Source: Actinomadura rudentiformis
Lineage (GTDB): Bacteria > Actinomycetota > Actinomycetes > Streptosporangiales > Streptosporangiaceae
Assembly (NCBI RefSeq): GCF_008923185.1
Contig: NZ_WBMT01000005.1
Span: forward strand, 391,747-455,746
Direction of reading: 5' to 3'
Length of the DNA stretch: 64,000 nt
The notes under the pieces were generated by a model. That model made no database searches. It was not told where the DNA came from and worked only from the letters and a program-made list of their open reading frames with translations. The translations under genes were made by a program, and so were the position numbers. Within the stretch, counting starts at the first letter, position 1. The number at the start of each line of letters is the position of its first letter. Positions 26,284 to 34,838 of the stretch are shown piece after piece.

Positions 26284-26430
26284 TAGAATCCGTCATATGA
26301 ACACGTCCGGATGCCAGGTGAGGATGCCCCGCTCACGGGGCCGCTGACGCTGCACGGACGATCGTTTCCGAGGCCCTGTTCACGGGGCCTCGATTGGTGT
26401 CTGCGGTCGGAGCCCCGGTCCACCGGGAGG
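26284..26430 (+). promoter_or_regulatory. Structured leader of the methionyl-tRNA synthetase gene
   Basis: TAGAAT at 26284-26289 is a good -10 box. The following 140 bases contain three hairpins: GCCCCG/CGGGGC (26326-26341), CGAGGCCC/GGGCCTCG (26369-26392) and CCCGG-tcca-CCGGG (26414-26427); the last one includes the start of the ribosome site GGGAGG (26425-26430). The repeat TCACGGGGCC occurs in both first hairpins (26333, 26380), so alternative pairings are possible. A 16-codon ORF (26297-26347, starts MNTSGCQVRM) lies inside. Confidence 0.55.
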
Positions 26431-26435
26431 TTCCC

Positions 26436-27983
26436 ATGGCCACACCGCACACCTACATCACCACCACGATCCCCTACGTCAACGCACGGCCCCACCTGGG
26501 GTTCGCGCTGGAACTCGTCCAGGCGGACGTGCTGGCTCGTCACCATCGCCGCCGCGGTGAGCGCGTCCGTCTCCAGACCGGCACCGACGACAACTCGCTC
26601 AAGAACGTGCTGGCCGCCGAAGCCGCGGGCGTCGAGGTCTCCACGTTCGTCGACGACAACGCGGCCGCGTTCGTCGCCCTGGCCGGACCGCTGTCGTTGT
26701 CGGTCGACGATGTGATCCGCACCAGCCGGGACCCCCGGCACCGAACCGGGGTCGAGCGGTTCTGGCGGGCCTGCGCGGCCTCCGGCGACCTCTACCGCAG
26801 ACACTATGAAGGTCTGTACTGCGTGGGCTGTGAGCAGTTCTACAGCCCCGCCGAACTCCGCGACGGTCGCTGCCTCGAGCACGGCACCGTCCCCCAGCAG
26901 GTGTCGGAGGAGAACTGGTTCTTCCGCCTCTCCCGCTACGCCGACCGGCTCCACCACCTCATCGCCACCGGTGAGCTGCGCATCGAACCCGCCGAACGCC
27001 GCAACGAAGTCCTGGCGTTCATCGCCGGCGGGCTGGAGGACTTCTCCATCTCCCGATCCGCCGCGCGGGCCCACGGCTGGGGCATCCCCGTGCCCGACGA
27101 CCCGAGCCAAGTGATCTATGTCTGGTGGGATGCGCTGGGCAACTACCTCACCGCCCTGGGCTACGGCACCGCAAGCCAGGACCACCAGCGCTGGTGGACC
27201 GGAGCCCAACGCCGCGTCCACCTGCTGGGCAAGGGCGTCCTCCGTTTCCATGCCGTCTACTGGCCCGCCATGCTGCTCTCGGCCGGACAGCCACTGCCGA
27301 CCGACATCCTGGTGCACGGCTACCTCACCGCCGACGGCCGCAAGATCAGTAAATCCAGCGGCGTCACCGTCGACCCGGTCGCGCTCGCCGAGCAGTACGG
27401 CACCGACGCCGTCCGCTGGTGGCTGCTACGCGAAGTGCCCCGCGTCGGAGACGCCGACTTCACCCTCGACCGCCTCGTCCACCGCGCCAACGACGAACTC
27501 GCCAACGGCCTGGGCAACCTCGTCAACCGCGTCATCACCATGATCCATCGCTACCGCAACGGACAGGTCCCCACCGGGACCCAACAGGCCCACGGAAGTA
27601 ACGAGCTGGAAGAGGCGATCCGCCAGGCACCCGGGCTCATCGACGCCTCGCTGACCGCCTTCGACTTCCGCCGCGCCACCACGGCAGTCTGGAACATCGT
27701 CGATGCGGCCAACCGCCATATCAATTTCGTTCGCCCCTGGGAACTGGCCAAGGCCGAACGCGCAGGCGACGAAGACGCCAGCGGCCAGCTGGACGCCGTA
27801 CTGGCCACACTCCTGCGAACCTGCCAGCAGGCCGCAGACCACCTGGAGCCCTTCCTACCCGACGCCGCGAGCCGCATCGCCCATCAATGCACACCCCACA
27901 CCGGGCAACTCCCCAATCCCTCACCCACCTTCCACCGGCTGACCGCACCCACATCAGACACTCCGGCCGGGCCAGAGCAGTAA
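26436..27983 (+). CDS. metG: Methionyl-tRNA synthetase (additional copy likely)
   Basis: A 515-residue class I synthetase. HIGH-type motif in TIPYVNARPHLGFALE, zinc knuckle YCVGCEQFYSPAEL...CLEHG, tRNA-recognition region VIYVWWDALGNYLTALGYG, KMSKS-type loop DGRKISKSSGV and a helical anticodon domain ending after NFVRPWELAKAERAG. The C-terminal EMAP domain of longer enzymes is absent. It charges tRNA-Met in the cytoplasm. Position among mobile-element debris, with its own structured leader, suggests a second copy beside the housekeeping gene; such extra MetRS enzymes are known to give tolerance to MetRS inhibitors. That role, and the assumption of another copy, is inference. ATG 26436 follows GGGAGG by 5 bases. 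Confidence 0.92.
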   Translation: MATPHTYITTTIPYVNARPHLGFALELVQADVLARHHRRRGERVRLQTGTDDNSLKNVLAAEAAGVEVSTFVDDNAAAFVALAGPLSLSVDDVIRTSRDPRHRTGVERFWRACAASGDLYRRHYEGLYCVGCEQFYSPAELRDGRCLEHGTVPQQVSEENWFFRLSRYADRLHHLIATGELRIEPAERRNEVLAFIAGGLEDFSISRSAARAHGWGIPVPDDPSQVIYVWWDALGNYLTALGYGTASQDHQRWWTGAQRRVHLLGKGVLRFHAVYWPAMLLSAGQPLPTDILVHGYLTADGRKISKSSGVTVDPVALAEQYGTDAVRWWLLREVPRVGDADFTLDRLVHRANDELANGLGNLVNRVITMIHRYRNGQVPTGTQQAHGSNELEEAIRQAPGLIDASLTAFDFRRATTAVWNIVDAANRHINFVRPWELAKAERAGDEDASGQLDAVLATLLRTCQQAADHLEPFLPDAASRIAHQCTPHTGQLPNPSPTFHRLTAPTSDTPAGPEQ

Positions 27984-28121
27984 GTCCTCCATCGGCCGGT
28001 GACAGAAAGCATGACTATGTGCGAACTAAGGCGCCTCGGCTCACCAGCGGGCATCAACGCGGATACCTGCGCCGCCAACTGAGGCGCTCAGCCTCCAGCT
28101 GAAGCCGCCAAATCACACAGC

Positions 28122-28164
28122 TAGCGGGACCGCATTGCTGCGCCCCTGCCCCTCGTTCCCGCTA
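28122..28164. repeat. Inverted repeat TAGCGGGA / TCCCGCTA
   Basis: Eight-base arms at 28122-28129 and 28157-28164 with a 27-base loop, 140 bases after the synthetase stop. Could end its transcript, or mark an element end next to the integrase fragment. Confidence 0.4.
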
Positions 28165-28279
28165 AGGGCTTCCCGCCGCGTGCTGTGCGCATGACGGCAT
28201 GGAGCGGGACATCCCCTCAGATCTCTAGGAAGCGCCCGCCGTCGTCAGACGGGCTCTTCCTTCGGGCGGCCCGCTGCGG

Positions 28280-28425
28280 GAGATGCAACCCGCCGACGCC
28301 GATTCCTACTTCGGCAAGGTGCTGCGAGAAGCCAAGCCCTCCACCCGCACCGGCCCGAGCGGCCGCGGTGACGGTGTACTTCCAGTTCCTGGAGCTGCGG
28401 CTACGGCGGCGTGACGGTCCTGCAC
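28280..28425 (+). pseudogene. Tyrosine integrase N-terminal fragment
   Basis: EMQPADADSYFGKVLREAKP, STRTG, then after a one-base shift near 28350 AAAVTVYFQFLELR is the SAM-like N-terminal helix bundle of an actinobacterial integrase ('DAD.YFGKVLR.A..STR..RAAAL.VYFQFLELRH'). The rest is absent. Confidence 0.55.
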
Positions 28426-28580
28426 GCTCGCGGCGGTGACCAGCACCACCAGCGACAACCCAGGCAGTCGACCATCAGGTGCCGCTTGCGGCCTGCCACC
28501 TTCTTGCCCGCGCACCACCCGCGGCTGCCGCCGCCCTCGACGCGCGCGTCACCTCCACCGCCGATGATCCTGAGCAGGTG
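28385..28580 (-). pseudogene. IS5/IS112-type transposase internal fragment
   Basis: Read leftwards: GGSRGWCAGKKVAGRKRHLM, VDCLG, then after a shift LSLVVLVTAASVQDRHAA. This is the block around the first and second catalytic acidic residues of actinobacterial IS5-group transposases ('GKKVNGRKRH..VD..GLLLAVLVTAASVQDRDG'). Only about 55 residues survive. Confidence 0.6.
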
Positions 28581-28659
28581 GGGCGGCTCGACGGGGAGGC
28601 TGGCGTGGCAGGGGGACGGCGAAGGTCATCGGGATCCTGAGACAGGGGCCGTTCGTCTT

Positions 28660-28996
28660 CAACCAGTGGCGCGCCGACAACGCGGACGAGGAACTCGATC
28701 TTTCCGGCGCCGATTTGCGCGGATTGGACCTCGACAAGATGGTCTTTGCCGGCGCCGACCTCGCCGGCGCGGATCTGTCGCGAGCCTCCGCACGCGGCGC
28801 TGTCTTCTCCGGTGCCGACCTGACCGGTGCCGATCTGAACCTACGCGGATGCGACCTGAGCACGCTCGATCTCAAACGCTCCAGCCTGGACAGTGCGATC
28901 ACCAACGCCGCCGTGGCATCGCCTGGTGTTGGCGGGCGATCGCCGCCACTGAGGAGTGGCACTTCGCAGCCGACCGCGGCGACCCGGCAACGATGA
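28660..28996 (+). pseudogene. Pentapeptide-repeat protein, start uncertain or lost
   Basis: The frame carries FNQWRADNADEELDLSGADL, RGLDLDKMVFAGADLAGADL, SRASARGAVFSGADLTGADL and LRGCDLSTLDLKRSSLDS, i.e. about ten A(D/N)LxX repeats that form a right-handed beta-helix. There is no ATG or GTG with a ribosome site ahead; TTG 28715 is possible but would cut the first repeats. The last 30 residues (PGVGGRSPPLRSGTSQ) are unrelated, so the 3' end also seems replaced. Pentapeptide proteins may mimic DNA, but function here cannot be told. Confidence 0.55.
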
Positions 28997-29243
28997 GGCA
29001 GGCCGGCATGCCCGCCTTCGAGTGCGGCAGACTCAGCGACGCCGGGTGCCGCGCTCATCCGCCAGCTGAACGAGATGCCATGGTCGCCGCGCACCGCCGG
29101 GAAAACCTTGTATGGCAAGGGCGAAGGTCCGGCTGTGCCTGCTGGCAACCACCGCGACGGCACGTCGGCCAAGACCGGGTCGGCTCGGTGCAGGTCCAGT
29201 TGCTGCGCGATTGCGCCGGTGAAGTTGAGGTTTGTGGTGGTGT

Positions 29244-30038
29244 TTATTGCCAGCGGAAGAATTTGGCTGCGGCTGCGGCGAAGATGATGGCGTATGCGGT
29301 CAGCATCGCTAGCGCGACGGGGGCTGGCCACTGGCCGGTCGTACTGTCTTGCAGTGCCTGGACGGCGGCGCCCAGGGGGGTGAAGTCGCTGATCTGCCGC
29401 AGCACGTGAGGCATGGTTGCTTTGGGGATCCAAAGGCCGGCGAAGAACATCATGGGGAAGAAAAGGACGGCTCCGATCGCGCCTGCCGCGCGGCCGCTGG
29501 GGGCCAGCGCGGCGACCAGCAGGCCGAGGGAGAGCATCGCGGTGGCGGTCAGCATGAGTGCGAGCAGGAAGGCGAGGCCGTTGCCGGGCAGGGGCACGTG
29601 GAAGGCCAGGTGGCCGGTGGTGATGATTGCGGCCGTCGCGGTGAGGATGAGGGCAAGGTTGGCGGTTAGTTGGGCGGCGAGCACGCGGGCCGGCCCGACG
29701 GGGGTGGTGGCAAGGCGCCGCAGGATTCTCCGCTCGCGGTAGGTGGCCAGCGCGGTGGGCATGCCTTGGACGGCGAAGGCCGTGGCGGCGAAGGCGATCA
29801 GGATCGGCTGGTAGGTGTCGATCAGGCGCAGGCCGCCGAGGTCGGCCTGCGTGGCGGATGAGGCCAGCCCCATGACAATCAGGAGAATGACCGGGAATGC
29901 GGCGCTCCAGAACAGGGTGATCGGTTCACGCAGCAGGAGTTTGGCTTCGGTGATCATGAGCTTGCCGAGCGCCGACCTGGGCCGGGCGGGATCGGGATGG
30001 GCGGCGGTGGGCACGGCTGGGGACAGGACTGGCGGCAC
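29244..30038 (-). CDS. ABC-2 type permease (drug exporter DrrB-like)
   Basis: A 264-residue membrane protein with six hydrophobic segments, beginning LFWSAAFPVILLIVMGLASS and including FAATAFAVQGMPTALATYRE, LALILTATAAIITTGHLAF, FLLALMLTATAMLSLGLLVA and the family signature GAVLFFPMMFFAGLWIPKAT. It pairs with the ATPase encoded 42 bases upstream to form a two-component exporter; family members export antibiotics or lipids. It is the last gene of the three-gene set with YceI-like protein and ATPase. Confidence 0.93.
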   Translation of the reverse strand: MPPVLSPAVPTAAHPDPARPRSALGKLMITEAKLLLREPITLFWSAAFPVILLIVMGLASSATQADLGGLRLIDTYQPILIAFAATAFAVQGMPTALATYRERRILRRLATTPVGPARVLAAQLTANLALILTATAAIITTGHLAFHVPLPGNGLAFLLALMLTATAMLSLGLLVAALAPSGRAAGAIGAVLFFPMMFFAGLWIPKATMPHVLRQISDFTPLGAAVQALQDSTTGQWPAPVALAMLTAYAIIFAAAAAKFFRWQ

Positions 30039-30080
30039 GGCTGGACTCTCCTGGTGTTGAGGGCTGCTGGAGCGTTGTGG

Positions 30081-31010
30081 TCACGGCTGCTGGCCGGTGA
30101 GCGCGACGAAGGCGTCCTCAAGGCTGGTGCGTTCCACCCGTAGTCGTTCGGCGACGATGTTGTCGCGGGCCAGAGCGGCGGTCACGGCGCCGAGCAGGTT
30201 GGTGGTGCCTGTGACGATGACCTCGTCGGCGGTGCGGGTGAGGCGGGTGACTTCGGGCAGCGTGGTCAGCAACTGGTCGGCCAGCGGCGCGGAGGGCCGG
30301 AATCGCAGCCGTTGTTCGGTGTTGACGCGGTCGGTGAGCCCGGTTGGGCTGTCGAGGGCGGCGACCCGGCCGGAATGGATCAGGGCCAGGCGGTCGCACA
30401 GCCGTTCGGCTTCGTCCATGAAGTGGGTGACCAGCAGGATCGTCACGCCCTGGTCGCGGATGGTGCGGATCAATGCCCAGGTGTCGCGTCGCGCGTGCGG
30501 GTCAAGCCCAGTGGTGAGTTCGTCCAGCACTGCGACTTCGGGGCGTCCGATGAGCGCCAGCGCGATCGACAGCCGCTGCTTTTGCCCGCCGGACAGCTTG
30601 CGGTAGCGGGTTTTGCGCTGGTCGGCCAGGCCGAGGGCCTCCAGCAGCGCCGTGTGGTCTGCCGGGTGGCGGTAGAAGGAGCGGTACAGGTCGATGGCCT
30701 CAGCGACGGTGAGCTTGTCGGGCAGCTCGGCTTCTTGCAGTTGGACGCCGAGCCGCTGGCGTAGCTGGGCGCGGTCACGCTCGGGGTTCAGGCCGAGGAC
30801 TCGGATGCGGCCGCGGTCGGGTCGGCGGAGGCCTTCGATGCACTCCACGGTGGTGGTCTTGCCGGCGCCGTTAGGGCCGACGATGCCGAAGATCTCGCCG
30901 TCGTCCACGGTGAAGGACACCTCCTCGACCGCGACCTTCGCGCCGTACCGTTTGTGCAACTGGTCGACCTCGATGACGGGCATCGGCGCCTGTCCCTTCT
31001 TTGTCGCCAT
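30081..31010 (-). CDS. ABC exporter ATPase (DrrA-like)
   Basis: A 309-residue ATPase: Walker A GPNGAGKTTT, Q-loop GVQLQEAELPDKLT, signature KLSGGQKQRLSIALAL, Walker B VAVLDELTTGLDP (Glu followed by LTTGLD) and H-loop LLVTHFMDEAERLCD. The C-terminal 80 residues (LRFRPSAPLADQLLTTLPEV) are the DUF4162-type extension of drug-resistance ATPases. It lies 17 bases after the YceI-like gene and 42 bases before the permease gene, so the three are one transcript. ATG 31010 or ATG 30983 can serve as start. Confidence 0.95.
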   Translation of the reverse strand: MATKKGQAPMPVIEVDQLHKRYGAKVAVEEVSFTVDDGEIFGIVGPNGAGKTTTVECIEGLRRPDRGRIRVLGLNPERDRAQLRQRLGVQLQEAELPDKLTVAEAIDLYRSFYRHPADHTALLEALGLADQRKTRYRKLSGGQKQRLSIALALIGRPEVAVLDELTTGLDPHARRDTWALIRTIRDQGVTILLVTHFMDEAERLCDRLALIHSGRVAALDSPTGLTDRVNTEQRLRFRPSAPLADQLLTTLPEVTRLTRTADEVIVTGTTNLLGAVTAALARDNIVAERLRVERTSLEDAFVALTGQQP

Positions 31011-31027
31011 GTGTTTGGCTGGTCGGT

Positions 31028-31597
31028 TCAGGTGCGGTCGGCGATGACGTCCAGCCGCAGCGTGAGGTGCCGGGCGGCCAGTCCTCGGTACCTGGTGATC
31101 CCGAACGCGTGGCGGTCGACCCGCGCTGTGGCGTGCAGGCGAATTCGGGTCTCGCCGGCGTGGACGTCGTCGATGTGCACTTGGATCGGGCGGCTCATGC
31201 CGCGTACCGACAGGTCACCGTGAAGCACCCAGTGGCCGTCGGTCTGGCCAAGCCGGCTTGAGGTGAAAGTGATGTCGGGATGGTCGGCGGTGGCCAGTAG
31301 TCGGGGAGATCGGATCGAGGCGTCCCGGTTGGGGTTGCCGGTCTGGACGCTCGCGGCGGAGATCGCCGCTCGGGTCCACGATTCCTGCGTCGGGTCGGCG
31401 ACGTGGATATGGCCGTCGTGGAGGTGGAAGCTGCCCTGCACGGCGGCCAGGCCGAACAAGTGCCGGGTGGTGAAGGCGACCGCGGAGGATTCGGGGTCGA
31501 TGCGGTAGTCGCCGGCTGCGGGAACGCCGACGCTGGTCGGTCCGGGAACGGACGGTTCAGTGGCTTCGGTGGGGGGGTGATCGCGGTTGAACGTCAT
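31028..31597 (-). CDS. YceI-family lipid-binding protein
   Basis: A 189-residue cytoplasmic protein with the YceI lipocalin-like barrel: GDYRIDPESSAVAFTTRHLF, VQGSFHLHDGHIHVADP, ASIRSPRLLATADHPDITFT, WVLHGDLSVRGMSRPIQVHI and FGITRYRGLAARHLTLRLDV. The fold binds polyisoprenoid or amphiphilic molecules. No signal peptide. ATG 31597 is preferred over a start further upstream because the additional residues are Arg/Cys-rich. First gene of the set with the ABC exporter; it may carry or sense the exported compound. Confidence 0.9.
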   Translation of the reverse strand: MTFNRDHPPTEATEPSVPGPTSVGVPAAGDYRIDPESSAVAFTTRHLFGLAAVQGSFHLHDGHIHVADPTQESWTRAAISAASVQTGNPNRDASIRSPRLLATADHPDITFTSSRLGQTDGHWVLHGDLSVRGMSRPIQVHIDDVHAGETRIRLHATARVDRHAFGITRYRGLAARHLTLRLDVIADRT

Positions 31598-32275
31598 GCC
31601 ACGCAGCATCGCCGTCGCGGCACAGATGCCGCATCGGCCGCGTGGTCGCCACAACCCCGCCCGGGGTCGGGGGGTGGGCAGACTTTAGTCGGTGTTGGCG
31701 CCGACGCCGCCGGCCGATGTCGCTGGGTGCACAGCGCTGCAGACAGAAGCCGTTCGTCACCGGGCCCCTGGCGCTGACCATGATGTCCGTATGCGCGCCG
31801 TCCGCGCCGATCGCGATCGCTGCTCGATCGACTTGTCGGGCAGCAACGCGTCCAGGGTGCGGGGTCCCAGCGGCGCGTCGACGCCGAGCCGCTGCATGAT
31901 CTCGATCGCCGAGGTACGTCGCAGGAGCCCAACCAGAAGGCGGGTCGGTTCGCCGGTACTGGTCGGCCAGCGGCCTGATCAAGGCCGCCGGCGCCTCGAC
32001 CGGCTCGACGTCCCGGCCAGGCCGACAACGGTTGCGCGTGCCGCAGCTGACAGGTGCCATCCACACCCCGTCCGCGTGTGGCTCACGATGGCGTGTTGAG
32101 TGCTTCGGCGGGTTCCTGGTAGGCGCGGGGTCAGGGCCTCATCCAGACGGCGTGCGAGCTCCGCAGCCGACAGCCTGGCCTGCTGGCCGTCCTGATCGAC
32201 CGCGGAGGAGGAGGAGGCGCCGCTGCTGCTCGGGCGACCTCGAATGCTCACCCGGCCGGCGCCCGTCGGTGCCGG
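31598..32275. other. Decayed stretch, no intact gene
   Basis: Leftward frames contain LRRTSAIEIMQRLGVDAPLG and PRTLDALLPDKSIEQR (about 31,815-31,930) preceded in another frame by PLADQYRRTDPPSGW; these look like pieces of a coding sequence I cannot identify. SAAELARRLDEALTPRLP near 32,140 is a further fragment. The left end holds the promoter of the YceI-exporter set. Confidence 0.4.
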
Positions 32276-33010
32276 TCAGGTGGTGTCGTTGTTGATGGGG
32301 CGGGGGCCGAGGTCGCGTGCGGTTTGGACGAAGGCGCGTAGTGGTGGGGACTGGTTCGTGGTGGGCCAGACCAGAGCCCATTCGGTGAGCGGGGCGTCTC
32401 GGATGGGCACGTACGCGACCCCGGGGTGGGTGTAGTAGCGGCCGACGTGGGCGTTGAGGGGACTGACGATCTGTCCGGCCGCGATGAGCGCGAGCACCTC
32501 GTGGAAGGTCCGCGCCGTCGAGCCGCGCGGGATGAGACGACCGCCGGGCGTGTGCTTGGGCAGCATGGCCTCGATCCAGTAGTCCGGTGTCCGGGTTCCG
32601 GGATTGAGGAGCGTACGGCCGCCGAGATCCTCCATCGAGACCGACTCGCGTGACGCGAGGTCGGAGCCCTCGGCGACCCCCAGCACGCGGCCTTCGGTCA
32701 GCACGACCGGTCCGGCGGTCAGATCCGGTTCCCGGACCGGCAGCCACATCAGCTGCACATCGACCTCACCGGAGCGCAGGCGGGCGAACGGCTCGCTGAA
32801 GTGGAACTCGGTGATCTCCACCTCGCAGTCCGGGTGGCGGGCGCGAAACGCCTCGATGACGGGCCGCGACTCGTGTCCCAGCGCGCCCATCACGCCCAGC
32901 CGCAGGGTGCCGTGGACACTCGATGCGGCGGCGGTGGCGCGGGCCAGGCCGCTCTGGATCAGGTCGTAGGCCTGTTGGAGGTCGTCGCGCAGCCGCCGCC
33001 CGATCTTGCT
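32276..33010 (-). pseudogene. LysR-type regulator lacking its DNA-binding domain
   Basis: From about 33,010 leftwards the frame is a normal LysR effector domain: GRRLRDDLQQAYDLIQSGLA, GTLRLGVMGALGHESRPVIE, CEVEITEFHFSEPFARLRSG, VDVQLMWLPVREPDLTAGPV and VSPLNAHVGRYYTHPGVAYV. The winged helix that should precede it (about 60 residues) is replaced by unrelated sequence (FAATSLISDCPESKI). A start at 33184 or an internal GTG could make a headless protein, but it could not act as a LysR regulator. Confidence 0.75.
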
Positions 33011-33435
33011 CTCCGGGCAGTCTGAGATCAGCGAGGTGGCAGCAAAACGCTGGCGGTATGGCTTGCCGGCCGTCGGGGAAGACTTGGCGCGCACTGGTGG
33101 TTCGGTGGCTGTTGCGTTGCGTTGCGTGGCGCTTTGGCGCGGGCGGCGCACCTGCTGGGCCGCGCCGAGTCCGAACGGGAGCAACTTAGACCGGGAACTC
33201 GAAGCCGCGCTGGCCGCCTACCTTCCGGCCTGACAGCCTCGGCGAGGGTTGTGGGCCATGACGGGCGTGGCTGGGGTCGGGCATCTACCGTTGCCCGGGC
33301 GGCAAGACGCGCTCCAACACCACCGCCAGCGTGCCGTACCGGCCGGTCTACCGGTGCCTGGGCACCGGCGCCCACGGACACGTCACCGCCCCGCGGTCGT
33401 GCTTCAGGTCACCGGGATGCTATCGCCGCACCGAG
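33011..33435. other. Decayed stretch
   Basis: Plus-strand fragments ALARAAHLLGRAESE and SNLDRELEAALAAYLPA (two frames, 33,135-33,233) look like the end of a helical protein. IYRCPGGKTRSNT ... YRCLGTGAHGHV at 33,280-33,385 resembles the zinc ribbon of a large serine recombinase but lacks a clear cysteine pair at one end. No intact gene. Confidence 0.35.
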
Positions 33436-34047
33436 TCACCTCCAGTAGTTGCGGGTGTACGCCGTCAGCTCGCTGACGGCCGCACCATCGATCTCGACTG
33501 CGCTTTCTTCCAGGCCGGCGGCAGGCCATTCAACGATGAGCTTGAACGGCTCGGAGGGGGGCAGCGGCCAAAGCCACAGCCAGTAACGCATGCTCACGTA
33601 CTCGTGCTCATCGGTCGAGAGATCTTCGGCGTGCCTCCACAGGCCGAGGATCGGCGGCCTGGGCTCCTCGTCATCATCGGAGAACCGCAGGTCCACCGGA
33701 CAGTCGACGGTGGTCGCGCGGCTCCCGTCGCGAAATAGCACTCCCAGCCGGAGGCTCCGCTTCGCGGCGTTCGTATACTCGGCCCGCTCGCAGCCGCTGT
33801 TCATGGAGCTGCGGATCGCCTTCCATTGACGCGCGCTCGCGTCGGCACGCCTGGCCACCGCGTAGATGTCCAGCATTCCCCCCTCGGGGTGCACAATGAT
33901 CTCGCGCAAGGCCACCGCCGCCCCCTCGTTGGCACCGAGCACCAGGTTGAGCGGGAGGATCGCGCCCATCACCGTGTCGTCCGGCCCACGCCAGCTCGGA
34001 CGTGCAACCTCGTCCTCGTCCTCGGGCACGCTGTTGAAGAACCCCAT
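33436..34047 (-). CDS. Hypothetical protein (203 aa)
   Basis: A soluble protein with good codon statistics and ATG 34047: GFFNSVPEDEDEVARPSWRG, AILPLNLVLGANEGAAVALR, ARRADASARQWKAIRSSMNS, LRFSDDDEEPRPPILGLWRH and EPFKLIVEWPAAGLEESAVE. The alternation of strands with a Trp-rich YWLWLWPLPPS loop suggests a beta-sandwich; similar proteins are scattered through Actinomadura and Streptomyces without known function. It stands alone between remnants. Confidence 0.8.
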   Translation of the reverse strand: MGFFNSVPEDEDEVARPSWRGPDDTVMGAILPLNLVLGANEGAAVALREIIVHPEGGMLDIYAVARRADASARQWKAIRSSMNSGCERAEYTNAAKRSLRLGVLFRDGSRATTVDCPVDLRFSDDDEEPRPPILGLWRHAEDLSTDEHEYVSMRYWLWLWPLPPSEPFKLIVEWPAAGLEESAVEIDGAAVSELTAYTRNYWR

Positions 34048-34418
34048 CGACTACCCCTATTCAGTGATCATCGAACACAGGTAGGACGTTCAGTTGATCT
34101 CAACGGTTGCCCCGACCACGGCGGATGCGGCCGTATCTGCGACGACGAACCGTCCCGCCGGTCTGGCTGTGCCTGAACTGCATCGCCCCCGTGATGCTGG
34201 CGCCTCAGATTGCCTGCCCCGTCCGCAACCACCGGGCGGGCCTTCCGCTGTCGATGCTCACATCGTCGCTGCCGCCGGGGTCCTCGGCGCCACTATCCAT
34301 ACCAACCTGGACCGGGTGCGGGAGCGGCCGGGTGGATCGAGGCCGCGGTCGACACCGGACGGCTCACCATGAGCGAGGGGTTCTCCGCGTTGTTGAGGGC
34401 GAGTGAGCGGGCGATGGC
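34048..34418. other. Gene-poor stretch
   Basis: Upstream region of the hypothetical gene, then AAGWIEAAVDTGRLTMSEGF-type fragments near 34,330-34,420 that I cannot assign. Confidence 0.35.
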
Positions 34419-34556
34419 CTGACCTTCACCGACCCCCGGCTGTGCGCGGCCATCGTCGACCGGCTCACCTTCGGCGGCAACATCATCGAAACCGGCACCG
34501 ACTCCTATCGGCTCGCCCAAACCCGGGCCCGAACCGAACAACGTGTCGCAGGCTGA
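34419..34556 (+). pseudogene. IstB-like ATPase (IS21) C-terminal fragment
   Basis: LTFTDPRLCAAIVDRLTFGG, NIIETGTDSYRLAQTRARTE, QRVAG and TGA 34554 are the well-conserved end of the IS21 helper ATPase IstB ('D.RL..AI.DRLT..GHIIE..G.SYR.'). Nothing of the ATPase core or the transposase IstA is left. Confidence 0.7.
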
Positions 34557-34838
34557 CCCCAACCCTCAGCGGCAGGCGCGTTCAGCGCGATCGACCCGTG
34601 CTTGTGCGGTGTCTGTGGTTGGCGGTGCTGGATCAGGGGTTGGCGGTGCTGAATCAGGGCGTAGCCTCGTGGCCAGGTGGTGAAGTCCACCGGCTGATCG
34701 TCCGCCAGGGTCGCCCGCAGTCTCGCTTCCTCCTCCGGGGACATGCCCTCTGGCGGCCACGGGCGCGGACGTCCACGGGCCCAGGCGGACACTCCGAGCG
34801 CAAGGACCGTCCCGCACCGGTCAGCAGAACGCACGCCG

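Noticed and set aside
26284..26430. Classical T-box ahead of the synthetase
   Set aside because: The AGGGTGGNACCGCG core is missing; only a weak likeness at 26392. Kept as an unassigned leader.
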